The notes beneath the pieces are model-generated. The model did no database searches, was not told the origin of the DNA, and saw only the letters and a list, made by a program, of their open reading frames with translations. A stretch of 64,000 nt of DNA from Hetaerina americana (Eukaryota > Arthropoda > Insecta > Odonata > Calopterygidae), in NCBI GenBank assembly GCA_022747635.1, contig JAKTNV010000014.1, forward strand, positions 11,903,110 to 11,967,109, written 5' to 3'. This document shows positions 1 through 13,014 of the stretch, in pieces. A program made the position numbers and the translations under genes. Numbering within the stretch: the first letter of the stretch is position 1; every line of letters begins with the position of its first letter.

Positions 1-2299
1 TGAAAAATTAATTATCTTTTTAAATAATATTTTCGCAATCCTATTGTCCTAAAACTAACGATGCTTCAAATTTTGGGTATTGCAGTGGAGTATTTAGAAT
101 TTCTGGTTGGCAAAAATTAAATTATAAATAAGTCAATGGAACTTGCTTCGGTAAAATCCCATTTCGTATGAAATTAAAAAAAGTGGAAATACAAAATTAA
201 CGGTGAGGCCAGCCAGACCTGGTTAAGTTTGCGTCGAAGGGGAGATATTGTGGATTGCCTACACTCCAGGATAACCCGCGGCTAACTCCTCGGAAAAAAG
301 TAAAAATTCACAACTTACTTATCATTTTTGGGTCGAATGTCTAATCCAGTTGCAATTTATCCTTTCTTTGTTTCCATATTCTTCTTTCCTCCATTTATTT
401 TCACATTACTTCAGAGAAGCATAATATACGCACGTACATATCCAATCCTTCCTTTTGATCTTCATCATTCTCCGCTAGCACAATTTTTCCATTGCTTACA
501 GACATCTTTTCCCCCTCCATCGTCCAATCTTCTAACTCCTTATATGTGCCTGATGAAGCATTTTCTGCCTTTTTGGACCTTGTGCCTCTCTCTGCGAGTT
601 GGTGTTTTTCTTGGAGAAAGCCTCCTTTGCTTACCGTGCTCTCTGCCCTCTCACGTATACATGACGTAGAAGACTTTTTCTCTTAAGGATGCCCATTGTT
701 TAATAAGTTTTAAAATTGGGCAGCGGGAGGTGTATCGGGGACTACTTCCGCCAGAATAAAAAAAATACATCAATGGAGTGAGAGAGCCATTATTTTGCGT
801 CCTTTCTCATCGAGCATCGTTCACGCCCGTTTTATTTGTACAGCGGCGATCTCTTCAGCTTTTAGGTGACAAAAGTTTTGAAGTTCATAAAAAAATACCT
901 TGTTTCGCAAGCGCTTGTCATGTTTGCGATATCAGCGGGTAAAGAGAAAGAATTTCTTCACCGTCAGCTCACAACCTCGAGGCTAGCTTGTTGGAAAGAA
1001 ATGTGAAAATGCGAACATGTATTTAGAAACATTCAAAGTGAGTTATTACCCTGGTGTTTTTTATCAACGTTTTTCACCCTTCATATTTTTTCAGGCTCAG
1101 TCGTTGTAAAAAGATTGAAGCGTGGTAATTCAGAATGTATGCATATTGGGTGATTTTCTATTTGCATAAGCAAACATTTCTGTGGCAATTTGATCGCCAA
1201 CCGTTACCAAATAGCCATTAGCCCCGAGGTGAGCGTTTCACTCCGTCGATTGGATATAATTTTGCAATTACGTCTCCCTGCCCCAAGATGTGATTCTGAG
1301 AAATATTTGAATCAAGGACGTAGTCAAGCCCCTGCACAAACCGAGCATTATCATACCCCCGGGCGCAGTGCAGCCTGTCCGAGAACATTACCCTCCCCCC
1401 TGGCACGCCACCCACTCGTTCCAGCCTCTTGAGAAAAAAATGGAATCATAACCGAGGGAGTGCATTCTTCCTGGAAATTCTCGAAAACTCCGTAGCAATG
1501 GAAGCAAAATTATGCGCTCACCTTCCTCACGCTCGTTTATGTCCTCGTTATCTTCTTTAAATTTGTTCAGCAAATAGACTGAGAGGGGGAGGGGTTCATA
1601 AGCTAGCAAAGGGTTTCGTTTCAAGCTCCCCTGTTAGCAAATTTATGCTATCGACCCATATTAACTAACATACCTAATTTTACCTGTTTCCATCATGGGC
1701 CATCAATTAATTTTTTTCCAAGTTGGTGTGTGTGAGGGCCTTTTTGGCGAATCCAATTTCTGTTACCCGGCTTCCTCACTTCCACTTGCTTAGAAATCCG
1801 AATCATCCGGAAATTTGTCCAAAAGTTCTATTTTAGTTTGATTAATAAACGTAATAATCATTACTTTTATTAATCAAACTCAAGTACGGAGACTTGAGGC
1901 ATCTCACAGATTGAAAATTATACCCTAAGTATGATGCTCAAAGCAGGTGATCGGATTTTGGGAGGAACGGGAATTTGAGAACACATTCTTGAATATTTTC
2001 ATTTTCCTAATTTTATATCTCCCCGGGGTCGCTCATTTAAAACACCCCGCATTAGTTCGGAACGCGTTGCAAAACAATTACTTCGCGACAGTTTCCGCCA
2101 CGGGAGATCTTTTCGAGTAAAACTAACACACGGATAAATATAACACGATGTCTATTAAAGGACCAAAAGAACACATAAGCGCAAGTTGGATAATTTGATT
2201 ACCTCTAGAGGAGTTCTATATTCTCACCTCCTTAATACGTGGGAACCTTAAGTGCCACGTATAATTGGGGCATCGCCGGCGTAATATACGCTGTACATG
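1..2299. other. No recognisable gene
   Basis: AT-rich sequence with a few short overlapping open frames on both strands (for example around 330-670 and 1190-1620). None of them resembles a known protein family, and several overlap in antisense. A short hairpin at 1835-1880 is listed separately. I see no RNA gene and no clear mobile element here. Confidence 0.5.
1835..1880. repeat. Imperfect hairpin, 21-bp arms
   Basis: AGTTTGATTAATAAACGTAA on the left pairs with the reverse of ATTACTTTTATTAATCAAAC on the right around a 4-base loop, with one mismatch. It is AT-rich. It could be a small MITE end or a chance palindrome; there is no coding context. Confidence 0.6.
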
Positions 2300-2345
2300 T
2301 GTGTATATATATGTATACCTGTATATAATTGTATATATATATAAA

Positions 2346-2408
<63 letters not shown>

Positions 2409-2415
2409 TTGTATA
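2300..2415. repeat. Compound TA/TG microsatellite
   Basis: An uninterrupted TA dinucleotide run covers about 2352-2404. On its left lie degenerate TGTATA/TATAAT units. Open frames of Tyr-Ile repeats on both strands here are artefacts of the dinucleotide repeat. Confidence 0.95.
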
Positions 2416-5400
2416 TTTTAGGACTGATATTGAGGATATTTGAAGTCATGTTGGGGTAGGGGCCACTCTCTACCACGTACCATGTGGCCAGACTGTAAAA
2501 GCGATTTCATTGATATTTTTCCCATTATTTTTGCATTACTTTACTGTAAAAGCGGACCTTTCGGACAATTCTCATGCGCTGACTAGAGCTCAGCTGTTGG
2601 CTTGAGCCTGTCGCTCTGCTGTTTATCCATTTCTTTAGGGGAACCAATAATAGAATACACTCATTATCTTTTCATTATATCAATGTCCATGTCCCGTTTC
2701 ATTTATTACGTTTTATTACTTGTAATTTTTGTGGCCGTTTCGAGGTTGTTGTTATGTATATTTTTGTGTCGTCAGTATGAAACTTATTTCAGCTTGCAAA
2801 TAACTGGTGCAGCATAGTATGTATATGGATCGATTCGGAATTCCATTGAGGTGGTTGAAGCACCCACTTTATCGCAGCTCCGGCGTGTGTTAGCCATTGG
2901 GAGAAGTTACGAAGGTCAAGTGGCTTCGTGAGCGATGGCCGCCGGAGAGCCATTGGAAGTCGACAATGGAGTGGATGGCGGAAAGGGCGGTGTACTCGTG
3001 GAAACCACTTTGTTTTCGAGATCCAGCTGGAGCAAATGGTTGTCAATTAAAAAAAACACTCACCTGTTGAGTATTGTGTAACCGACAGTAATTATAATGC
3101 AGTTATGCACTTGAAATCTGTTCGTGGAATGCCGTCAATCCGGATCTGTAGTGTATTTGTCTTTTGCAAATACCATTAGAATTAGAAGTCATGCCACTTA
3201 ACCCTGGCTTTAAATTGACGGGGTACGTCATTACGTGCCTCCATTCCTTTTCGCAGAATCTGCGTGATATTTCGCAAAATTAGATGATAATATCTTTGCG
3301 AAGTTGGATATTACACGCTTTGTCAATGGTTGCGCATTTTAAAAATTGTAATCGGACATGAGAAATATAATGTCCATCGTACAACTGTTTCTCAACACCT
3401 CTTCTCTCTGCGCGTGTAATCTATCAGGTGCAAAGAAAATCATTGCGATACTTGCGATTCTTTTTGATTTCATCTATTTCAAGAGTACCTATTTAGCCTT
3501 CAAGCAATTCAACAAATCTCCTAAAATATGAGCAGCAATGTAAATTTAAAAAAAAATTCACATCAGATTTCCGAGTGGGAATTTCGTGGAAGGTTCAGGA
3601 GACCATTGGTCTGCAACCTGGCTCCGCATAAATGTGTTAGAGATACTTTCATTGGTACAGAATGAAGAACACTGCAATCCAAGATTTTGCTGTGACGTTT
3701 TTAAGCTGTGGCTTTCCGTATTCATTTTAATATTTTTAATCCCAGACGTTCGTGATTCCCGTTGTTCGTGATTGAATTAATCCCGTATAAATTATAATGG
3801 CTGATTTTTGACACAATCGGCATTATTTTCCGTTATTTTCCCAACTTTAATTAATATAGCATAGTAAAACATTCAAATTGGCGAGCAGAAAATGGTCGAA
3901 ATGCAATCCTGCCTACTTGAAAGCATTGGCGTGCAAAGAGTCGGAATCCATGCTAAAGACAATGTTCACTTTAGCATTACAATGATAATTTAACATTAAA
4001 ATTTAAAAAATTAAGTTGGGGCATAAATGCTCTCCCCAACACTATAAATAATTCTCGTATTAGTTATTGTGCGATGGGGTACCGAAAAAAGTAAATTTGA
4101 AGGGCACATAAAGTCGTTACATTTGATCTCAGAGATCGAATTTACTTCAATGAGTGTCATTATTCTCAATTTACAACACTGCGATGATTTCTATCACTTT
4201 GCACCTCATTATGTGGTGACGGTCGTCAGTTGAGCGCAGTGACTCGGCTGGAACAGTGCTCAAGGCTCCAATTCCGGACGTAAAGACGGAGAACGTCTGC
4301 CTGAGAATCTTTGAGTATCCTGCCGCGGGCAGCAGCTCTGACTGACTCTGGCTCACCCGATGCCCGCCACATCTTCTATGCCCTTATGGATCGCCGTGGC
4401 GGTTGCGAATGTCACTTCTGCTATGATTCGATCACATCCTTGAATTAGCGGTTTCAATTACGGGGCACGGACCCCAGCATACAGTACGTACTTGTACATG
4501 ACTTATACTTGCCATAGAAAGTAGACTGGAAATCATGTTACGTTCATGTGATATGTGCACTGTAAATTTAAATAATTTTTTTCAGGATATATGACTTATT
4601 AACCTATACTAGGATCACACTTAATTATTTATGCCCATGGCTCTCGCTTGAAAATGGAGAACTCTTCAAATCTCATCACCGTTGTCTCGCACAAGGTATC
4701 ATTGACATCGGAGCTGTGAATGGTAAATTGCATAAATGCACATAAATTACTGTCATCTTTGCATAACCCCCATGTAATATTTTGTAAATACAACGAGGAA
4801 GTTCGAGGCATGCTAGGGGAGGAGAGAGTATTGTTGAGAAAAATCATTAGGAGATAGGAGAAATGGATTCAGATCATATTGATTGGTAATAGGATGTTGA
4901 AGATAGTGATAGATGGGAAAACTTTTGGCAAACGAGGAAGGGGAAGGAATGGGATAGGCGTGCTGAATGGAATGAAGGGAGGAAAGAAGTATGTGTAATT
5001 GAATAGGGACTTACTGTAGTGCCCGATTTCAAGTTGCGTTTTAGGTTAGGAGAAATTGTATAGGTTGTGTCTATAACCAGTAGAATACCAAAAAATAGCA
5101 AGGCCTTTGCACCAAGAAGGTGAATCCGCCAAATATGCATTGTTCAGGAGCTATAGTTTAACTTCACTTCAGTATGAACAAAATATTTTTGTTAAAAATC
5201 ATCAAATCGAAAATTTAAATGACATGTAGATTTTTACTTAGAGAGGTATGTTGGCTATCATGGAAAAAATAGCAAAATGTATGTGTCAATGATATTTCTT
5301 GCAAAAAACATGTTTTGCATGTACCCTCGTCCTTTTGATACGGAGCCCTAGTTATAGTTTGATTTTCCGCACTATTAGTGTACATTTGTGAGTTATGGAC

Positions 5401-5611
5401 TTTGTAGGAGTGCAGAAGAGAAATGAAATTCCACTCATGACTTCGGGTTGAAACAACGGGAGTGGACTCAGGGTTGCAAGCCCAAGTGGGAATGAAAAGG
5501 TGGTGCGGAAATTTACCCAGGTCAAAGGCGAAGATAACCCGCTACCTGGAGGAAGGAATGAACACTCATGTTGAGGTCCTGCCAATTCTGTCTGTGAATT
5601 TTTGACTGTGG
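2416..5611. other. Intergenic, nothing firmly recognisable
   Basis: No family-level similarity seen. A GC-richer patch at about 2,820-3,030 contains a 48-codon frame (2935-3081) beginning ATGGCCGCC in a good Kozak-like context, but other frames there are also open and no splice support is convincing. The rest is AT-rich sequence without gene structure. Confidence 0.4.
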
Positions 5612-5862
5612 GCGTGGAAGTCAAGTGGACATAGCATTGAACCACTGACCACTGATCCCGTTTTCGATCGTGGTCAACCTCAGCTACACTCAAGTTGTGT
5701 GATTCTTTTGGGGACCAGAACTTCCTGGAAAATCACAGGGAAAGGAATTACTCTCCCCCTACCCTGATGTGGGAATTTCACACGCCGTAGGGCTTAGTAT
5801 TACTATACGATAGATGAACTTTACACTCACCACCTTACGTGAACTCCTTTCCTGAGGTTCAC
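5612..5862 (+). mobile_element. tRNA-derived SINE copy (plus orientation)
   Basis: The head resembles the 3' part of a tRNA (an ...ACCACTGACCACTGATCCCG... segment followed by a degenerate B box). The body then shares a word order with the copies at 5863-6100, 26215-26460 and 54741-54990: TGGGGACCAGAACTTCCTGG, AGGGAAAGGAA, CCCTACCCTGA, GAATTTCACAC, GGGCTTAGTA. The repeat recurs in both orientations, as expected for a dispersed SINE. The frame on its minus strand at 5352-5693 is a by-product. Confidence 0.7.
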
Positions 5863-6100
5863 TCATGGTGATAGCCGAGGGTAAAGTTCACCCAATACTA
5901 AGCCCAACGGAGTGTGAAATTCACAAATCAGGGTGAGGGGGGAAAGTAGTTTCTTTCCCGGTGCAGCTTGTGATTTTCCAGAAGAAAGATCTGTTCCCCA
6001 AAAATCACACAGACTGGGTGAAGCTGAGGTGCTCGCCTGCGTCACCTGGATATAGAACCCGGATCATCTGATGAGTAGTCCAGCACTCTACTTCAAGTTG
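5863..6100 (-). mobile_element. tRNA-derived SINE copy (minus orientation)
   Basis: This is the reverse-oriented partner of the preceding SINE. On the minus strand it reads AGTGCTGGACTACTCATCAG, then a degenerate B-box region, then TTTTTGGGGAACAGATCT, GGGAAAGAAACTACTTTCCC and GGGCTTAGTATTGGGTGAAC. The two copies are tail to tail and form an imperfect inverted repeat of about 220-bp arms. The open frame at 5863-6045 on the minus strand is a shadow of the repeat. Confidence 0.7.
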
Positions 6101-9100
6101 TAACTACCTGCACTAACATTTTCTATGTTGATAATGGATATTCAACAGTATTATATACTGCACCAAAGAAACTGTATTGACGTGACGTAGAAAGAAATTA
6201 TTATATTATTAAATAAGGTTAAGAAGTCCTATTTGGCGAGGTAGTACATGATTTCTTTAAATTGAAAACTCAAGATTTAATATCACGTCTGGTTATAGTA
6301 TATCCATAGTTTTTTCTTAAATTAAGGGTCTCAATTCATAATCTTAATTGCATGTGAATTTATGATATATACCTATAAATCATTCATTATCCAATGTCTT
6401 GTTTCGTTTGTTTTGTTTGTGAAAGTACTTTACTCCTTCTTAAAATTGTATTGCCTTTCTCATCGTGAAAGGACAATTTTCTTTGCCTTTTCTTGGTTTC
6501 TCTGTTGGTTATGGGTAATTATAAACAGCGGCCAACAATTCTTTTTTTTGCCTTGATTAAAAGCTGAAGATGTCTTGTTCTTGGTGTCGTTAAGGCATTC
6601 AAATTAGCATATCCATGCTTACAATCTTGGTTCTCAGTGGCCACACCGCTACCCCGTCCAAATGAGAAGGCATTTCTCATTTCTGAGACTGAGCGCGTGT
6701 TTTTGTTTTGCTTTCCAGACTCTCGTTCCCGTCTGCCCACAGCGCGCTGGCGTTCTACTCAATGGCATACCTGTCGGTAAGTTCCTTCTCCTCTTACAAC
6801 GAGGGTTGGGGACGGAGGGGGATGTTAAGACTGCCTCCTCCCAGCCTTCACACATCTTTAGCCCTAATGCTTCCTTCGTTTCCTCTATTTGCCTTGCTCT
6901 CAGGGGCGAATAGGAGGGGTGCGGGGGGGGGGAGAGAGGAAGCCGGTATCCGAGGAAAAACAAGACGCGTGCAACCTTCGTTGTGTACGGTTTATTGAGA
7001 GAGAGATCTTGAGTGCCAAGGGTAATCAGCTTTTTTAAATTTTTTTATGTTAATTTTCTCCAGAATCTTACGCTGTAGTTTAATGGTCGGTTTTGTCAGT
7101 GTGATTGGTTAACTTGCCGAAGTGACCTGAAGGGTTGAGATGGGATGCCAGGTCTTTAATAGAAAGATTGATCTTAACTTGTCAAGGTGTAATGTTAACA
7201 TGGCCTAAGCGCAAAATTTCTATATGATGAAGACATTAGGAGAAAAAAGCCAAAAGAGAATGTATGATACCAAAAATATCTCCTACTACTTGAGCATATG
7301 AATTAATGAATATCTTATCTTTGTGACACCGAATGGATTTATTTATTTAGTCCAAAAACAGCATCACGCCAATTGCATTGTACAGATAACAGAGAAATAA
7401 CAAATGACATCGATAAAAACTGTACGCATTAATACAAAAGTTAGCAATACAAATTAACAACAAATAAAAGACGTTGAGTTACATGAGGGAGTTGAAATGA
7501 GTAGTGAAGGAGGGCTGAGGGAAATTAGGAGGAAGAAAGAGCAGGGCAGATATACGAGAGGTCTAAACCTTGAACATTTCCGAGTTGTATTTATTGCTAT
7601 AATAAATAATCTAAAAACAGTCATAGTGGTCGTTACGTTAGAGTTTCAATTAAAGTAATGTACAATGAATAAATAAATGCTTTTTAAATAAATTTTTTAA
7701 AATCGGAACGAATGCACAAAACCTGAAATATGGAACTAAAGCCTTAAACAGAAATCATTTCTCATTGAACGAGGTAATAATAAGAATCTAGGGTTGATAA
7801 TTCACTGTTCATTCATCGTTCATCCTAAGGTAGGTTGCACTGATTTGAAGGGTTAATCTGTTCATCGAGAATTTGAATGGTGAAATGAATGATTAAACAT
7901 ATGTTCCAGAAGAAATGCAGATGATGTAATTGAAGGTGTGAGACAAACAGTAGCTATGAGATCTCCGGGGCACGGAAGGGCGGCAATTGAGCAAATGGAA
8001 CGATACAATATTTAGGGTTATTCGCGAGAGGGAATGCGACGAGATGAATTGGGGAGTTCATAAAATCTGTTGTGGTCATGATTCCACGGAAATATTTCAT
8101 GTGATATTTGTACGATACCGTTTCAAAATGAAAATTCCAAGTTAAGAGAGTTAATCGCTGTTAGTAAGAGTGAAAACGATGTCACAATATGGATAAGAAA
8201 AATCTCTCCCTTATTTAAGTTTTGTAGGTTGGTGAGGCATAGGCCGTAGACCTATGGGGGAACAGTAATTCGTTGTATTGATAATACAAACGGAAAAAGT
8301 TGGCCTGAAGCCCAAGGGATTGAGGATTTCGGAAAATGTGTACATGGGCCTACGAGATACATCAGGTATTTTCACAATAATTCCCTTTAGAGGGAATTCT
8401 AATTATTGCTGGGTAAAGGTGAGTGTGGAATCTAAAATTGCCTGCTGATTGTCAGGTAAAACTCTCTAAATCGGTAGACCGGAGGGGTGTGAAAAATTTA
8501 CACCATATGAGCGTAAAGTAAATGTAAAGGCATTATATTCTGAACATTTTGATATCGTTAGCATATGTAGAGAAGGACTTTACGGTGTGTGTAATTACAG
8601 AGCAAACTTAGTCTTCAGTGTAAAGAACGCAAATGCAATGGCCGAGAACACTACCCAGGAGGACACCAGAAGGACTTACACTTAGAGAGGGAGGTTAACA
8701 CTTTCAGGTACTTCTTTCAGATGTCTGTTGGAAAGAAAGATAGCGATAAGAAGAAGTGTAAGTATGTAAGGTTGTAGGACGAAAGGTCATATGTCTACAG
8801 TGTCGGAAGATTTGGAGAAATCGACATTGGGATGTGATGAATTCCTGAAGGCTTCGGTAGTGTGATTATAAATGAGGGAGATATGAGATTCTCAGGACAT
8901 TAGCTACCAAGAAGAAAACCCTCCTGATTGGGTGGCAGATAGGGGAGGGTAAATGAAAGAAGACGTTTACGGACAATTCTTTGGAGGAGAGGAGAAGGAA
9001 CAAGGAAAATCGAAACGGGTCGGTAGGTATCGATAGCATTCCGAGATCCAAATTTCAATGTAGGCGTGAGATTTGCCAGTTTACATTGAATGAGAAAATG

Positions 9101-9594
9101 AACCAGCAGAGGAATTCCTTCGCGTGAAGGGCGTTAGGGGTGCGTCTAAGTAATGGCGATCCGATGTCTCCGGGGCCTGTAGCCGTTATTAGGAGATAAG
9201 GAGGAGAGTAGGCTCAAGATTTCATGGTTGGAAGTTAAGATGGGAGATAAAAAGAGGGCATAGGGGAAGTGACAGGAATCTGACGGGAGCAGCGGGAGAA
9301 ATTAGATGCGAAAAACATCGTTGAGAGCAACCGGTCTATCTCGGTCGTAGGGTTATGGGTGTTTCGGAGGACTTTTTTCTTCTGCTAATGCATTTCGGAA
9401 ATATTTTTGATTTAACCTTTAAATCTTTTGTGATTCCCTTTACGCGGTTAGCGTAGTCATGATGGAAGAGATTAATAGGTTGCTTCGGGTTTCTAGATCG
9501 CCTAACAAGAGTTTTAGGTTTGAGGTGAGATTTGCTTTATCTCCAAACTGCCTCCTTGTTGTGGGTAGAGTGGTGGCGTCCTCCTCATTCATCC
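6101..9594. other. Intergenic, possible LINE-derived tail at 7335
   Basis: Overlapping open frames on both strands at 6.5-7.0 kb sit in a C/T-rich patch ending in a G run and look fortuitous. At 7335-7360 the minus strand reads ...GGACTAAATAAATAAATCC, preceded by GCATCACGCC, which looks like the 3' tail of a non-LTR element pointing left. The sequence to its right could then be very decayed LINE, but I cannot show that for most of it. Confidence 0.35.
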
Positions 9595-9795
9595 AGAGGG
9601 GATGTATTTTTTAAGAGATGCTACGTGCGGGATCAAGGTCGTGAGAAAGTCGTCTCTATGAAGAAGGTCGTAGTAAAGGTCGAGGCAATTCTCCACTGAC
9701 CCGCACTCCAGGAGGTCCCGGGGCAGAAAGGAGATTACCTGGTTAATGGTATTCCAGGCCCCTATATGCTGAGGTGGTAGGCCGTAAAAAAAAGA
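9595..9795 (-). pseudogene. Possible non-LTR retrotransposon relic (endonuclease-RT linker)
   Basis: On the minus strand a frame reads through NQVISFLPRDLLECGSVENC and on to a stretch ending PHVASLKKYIPSG before a stop, followed in another frame by MNEED. This pattern resembles the segment between endonuclease and reverse transcriptase in insect LINE ORF2 proteins, where an acidic helix is followed by a PHV..KKYPPWM-like motif. The frame breaks and the lack of recognisable endonuclease or RT cores nearby make this tentative. It would be co-oriented with the tail-like sequence at 7335. Confidence 0.3.
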
Positions 9796-12779
9796 TTTTT
9801 TCTTTTCTCAAACGGTTGTGGCTCCCTGCGACAACAAATGATTTGGCGCTCCGCGATCTCTATCTGGCATCATTGCGAAACACTGGCTTTAATTCAGTAG
9901 GGCCCTACCTCAACCACGGCTGCTTAGAAAGGAGCGAAGGGGTATGATTATAGTATTAACCCCCGTACCGAATTTCCAGATGAAATGTTTGTAAAAAATA
10001 TTCTGGGATCGACGATCGAAGCTAGGTTACAATGTTCCTTGCTAGGATGCCGCGATGTCCCTCTCTGAGCTAGACATTCTCTTCTTCTTGGCTCCCGGCT
10101 ACGTTAGATATCAATTACCAGTTTCGGATCTACAATTCTGGGGGAAGTGCAACGAATTAGTATTTAAACGATTTTTGATACTAATCAAACGTTTTGTTCT
10201 CATGAAAAATCACTGATGTGAGTTTCGGGGTAATAAACTATTAGATATTCTGTTCCGAAGTAACTATTTCCTTCTTTCTGTCCTATTTTTCAAATCGTAA
10301 TTAATGCAAAATAAATTGGCAGTTGGCAGATAAAAATATGCAGCCTCAGTAATAAGTAATAAACACTCCCAAGCAAACCAACCCTGCAGCTATATTTACC
10401 CAAAGAATATTTCCTCTATACGCCCTCGCCACTCACGCTTTTCGCCCTTTAATTCTCCTTCAAATATACATTTGGCAATAAATTGGCTGACGGTTTATTT
10501 TTCATTTATGAATTACCTCCCCATGCGATGAAGGACTTGTTTATCCCATGCTCTTAAGGAAATTATTTAAACAGTTGACTGCGTTAACAGTCGTATTTTC
10601 ATCCGAGCGGGTTGATGACCGGATGACACTTAAAGACGCACGGAAAAGATAAGCAAATACTTTGAATTGGGCTGAGGAATTGCGTGGTTCCATAACCTGG
10701 TCTTTGAGGCAAGAATATGATCGTATAGCGTTGGAGGTTTTTGCAATGTGGGGCATGAGGAAAGATTAAAATCTGGATAGATAGGAAGACAAACAAAGAA
10801 TTGTTAGAAATGGCAAGGGACGAGAGGAAGTTGTCGGGAGAATTTCTAAGAAGCTATAAGGAGTTGATGGAGGAGATATTGAGGGGTAGTGAGATGATGA
10901 AGACTACGATACGAGCGGTGAATGTTGTGTAAGCAGGAAGGCGGAAGAAAGGACTATTCGTTTTACTTGACATGAAGGGGGAATAGAAAATATGAAGAAG
11001 GGAATGCGTAGTTTAAGGTATTAGGATGCACGATGCAAGGAAATGCTTTAATAGTTCTCAAGGACGTAAAGTAGTTTCCAGAGTTCGATCATCGGTGGGA
11101 TCGGTAGATTACATGTGGGATAAATTTACACACATGAGGAATTTTCCCGATGAAATGTCTTCATCTTGAAGAATCGTATCCATTTCCTTCGCGAAATATT
11201 ACGCCATTTCCATTCCAATTGCCTGATCGAATTGATTTTGGGCCATCCCAAATCAGTCCAAAGGCTTTTCGCGTTAATCACGATCTAATGATAGATAAGC
11301 TTGCCTTAAGCTTCAGGGTACAATATTTTTCCGATATGAAATCAGGTTTATAGAGATTTTTTGGCAATTTCCTTCCTGGAAAATATTTATTCTATTTATT
11401 TATTTCTTATTATTCTTTGGAGATTTTTTCTAACTAATTTTTCCTAATAATCTGTATGTTGTCTGTTTAGTGGAAAACTGCAAAAACTCCTTCTTTCATT
11501 ATGAACCACTTCAATCATATCAATTCTGAAACGCGCTCATTGATCCCGTGTTCCATATTTCTATGGGCGCACAATTTTCTCACACCTCCAATAATCAATT
11601 ATACCGCTGATACGTACTCGTATTTATTTAATCCTAATTACAAGTAAGTGCAATAGTCTTTGTGGTAGGGTCAAATTTGTAGTGAAAACTTACATTTAAG
11701 ACGAGATTGTTTTATAAATGATTTTTTGCATTTATAATTTTTTTAACGTTCAAACCTTAAATATTTTTTTAAACGAAATTTTGGTGATTAAAACCCAGCT
11801 ATGTGTGGACTTCCATTTTTGCCAGTGACAGTTTTTAAGTTAATGTTGCGCTTTAATTATCTTTTCTGCGATAGTAATAATCACGCAATAACCGCGGGGT
11901 TTAGATTAGTAATGGTAATCAATTGTTTCTCGGCCCGATGCTCATGCACAAGTCGGGCCGAGCATCAATATATCGTTAACATTATCAAATTACGTATTTA
12001 TGCCTCAAATACGCTGGTTCTATTGGGTGGGACGGAGGCAAAGCGATTGGGTTTAGCTTAGGCACCAGGGAAACTATATTGAAGAACCACTCACGAATAT
12101 ATGCATCCGCTATGAAGAGGGGCGAGTGCAAACTTTGCATAACTACCCGCCTTTATTCCCGATTTCTACTCAAAAAGGTAACATGGCGAACTTGATCACT
12201 GGGCATCGTTTTGCGGAGTAGTAAATTATCGAGGTGCGACATTTTCCCCGTAATGTCTCGCTGAAGCTGCTGCCGGCAGCATGAGTGTTACAGGTTTTCC
12301 AATGAATTGAAGATGAATGGAGTAATTCCGAGCAGCAGGATTGTCCCAGGATTGACTTCTGAAAGGAGTGACAGAAATCCACGGGAATGAGCTTACTGCC
12401 CTGCAGACGCCATAAACCAGACATCTAGGACTATCAGTAGGGATTGGGATAAATCTGAAAATCCATGAGAGTCGAACTATCGCTCTCGACGTAGGAAGCA
12501 GTTGCGACAGCCACCGCGAAATTTCGATTCCCATTATGTTTACTCTAAGTCAGATGTACATCATTTCGGCACGGTTACCAAGGACGGGAGAGGGGGTGGA
12601 GATGTAAATAATCGTCTATATTATGCGAATGTATTTTAAATATTACAACTCAGTCTAAGCTACAGGTATGCCTGTACCTGTATGTTAAGTATGTACCAGG
12701 GCATTTTAGAACTCTGGTCAAAGTTGGTCTGATCGACGTATATGTCTTATATAAATATATTTGTGCGGAAAAGATTTTT
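9796..12779. other. Intergenic, no recognisable gene
   Basis: Mixed-composition sequence with no open frame resembling a known family. A helical-looking frame around 10,830-10,940 on the plus strand ends in stops and is unassigned. A short GC-rich hairpin lies at 11,931-11,962. Confidence 0.4.
11931..11962. repeat. GC-rich hairpin
   Basis: CTCGGCCCGA and TCGGGCCGAG form a perfect 10-bp stem around a 12-base loop, in otherwise AT-rich surroundings. The function is unknown and a chance origin is possible. Confidence 0.5.
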
Positions 12780-13014
12780 AACTCGACGATTCGTTGTCTT
12801 TCTCCACATCTTCTCCATCAATCGCGGTTTCCGGTCCAGTATTACTTGCAGTGCAGATTCCCTCGTTTCTGGCTGTTCCCGCGCGCTGCACTGCAGGCCT
12901 TCTTCTTCCTGGCAGCGGCTCTTACCGCCATCTCACGGGTCTCCGACAATATGCATCATTGGAGCGACGCAGCATTCGGCAGCGCGGCAGGATTCCTTTG
13001 GTGCCTAATCTTTG
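12780..13014 (+). promoter_or_regulatory. Possible 5' exon or promoter region of an unidentified plus-strand gene
   Basis: This is a GC-richer block with pyrimidine-rich stretches inside AT-rich sequence, ending TAATCTTT|GTGAGTAAT, a good splice-donor match at about 13,014. Two overlapping frames are open, neither similar to anything I know, so a 5' untranslated exon is as likely as coding. The next plausible acceptor in the same direction is at 15,290 (TTTCTCTAATTTAG), just before a good ATG. This is inference only; no transcript evidence is available here. Confidence 0.25.

Noticed and set aside
2216..2476. Open frames of Tyr-Ile repeats on both strands
   Set aside because: Artefact of the TA dinucleotide microsatellite.
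6649..6998. Overlapping frames of 83-104 codons on both strands
   Set aside because: All lie in one C/T-rich patch, resemble no family, and are mutually antisense; most likely chance.
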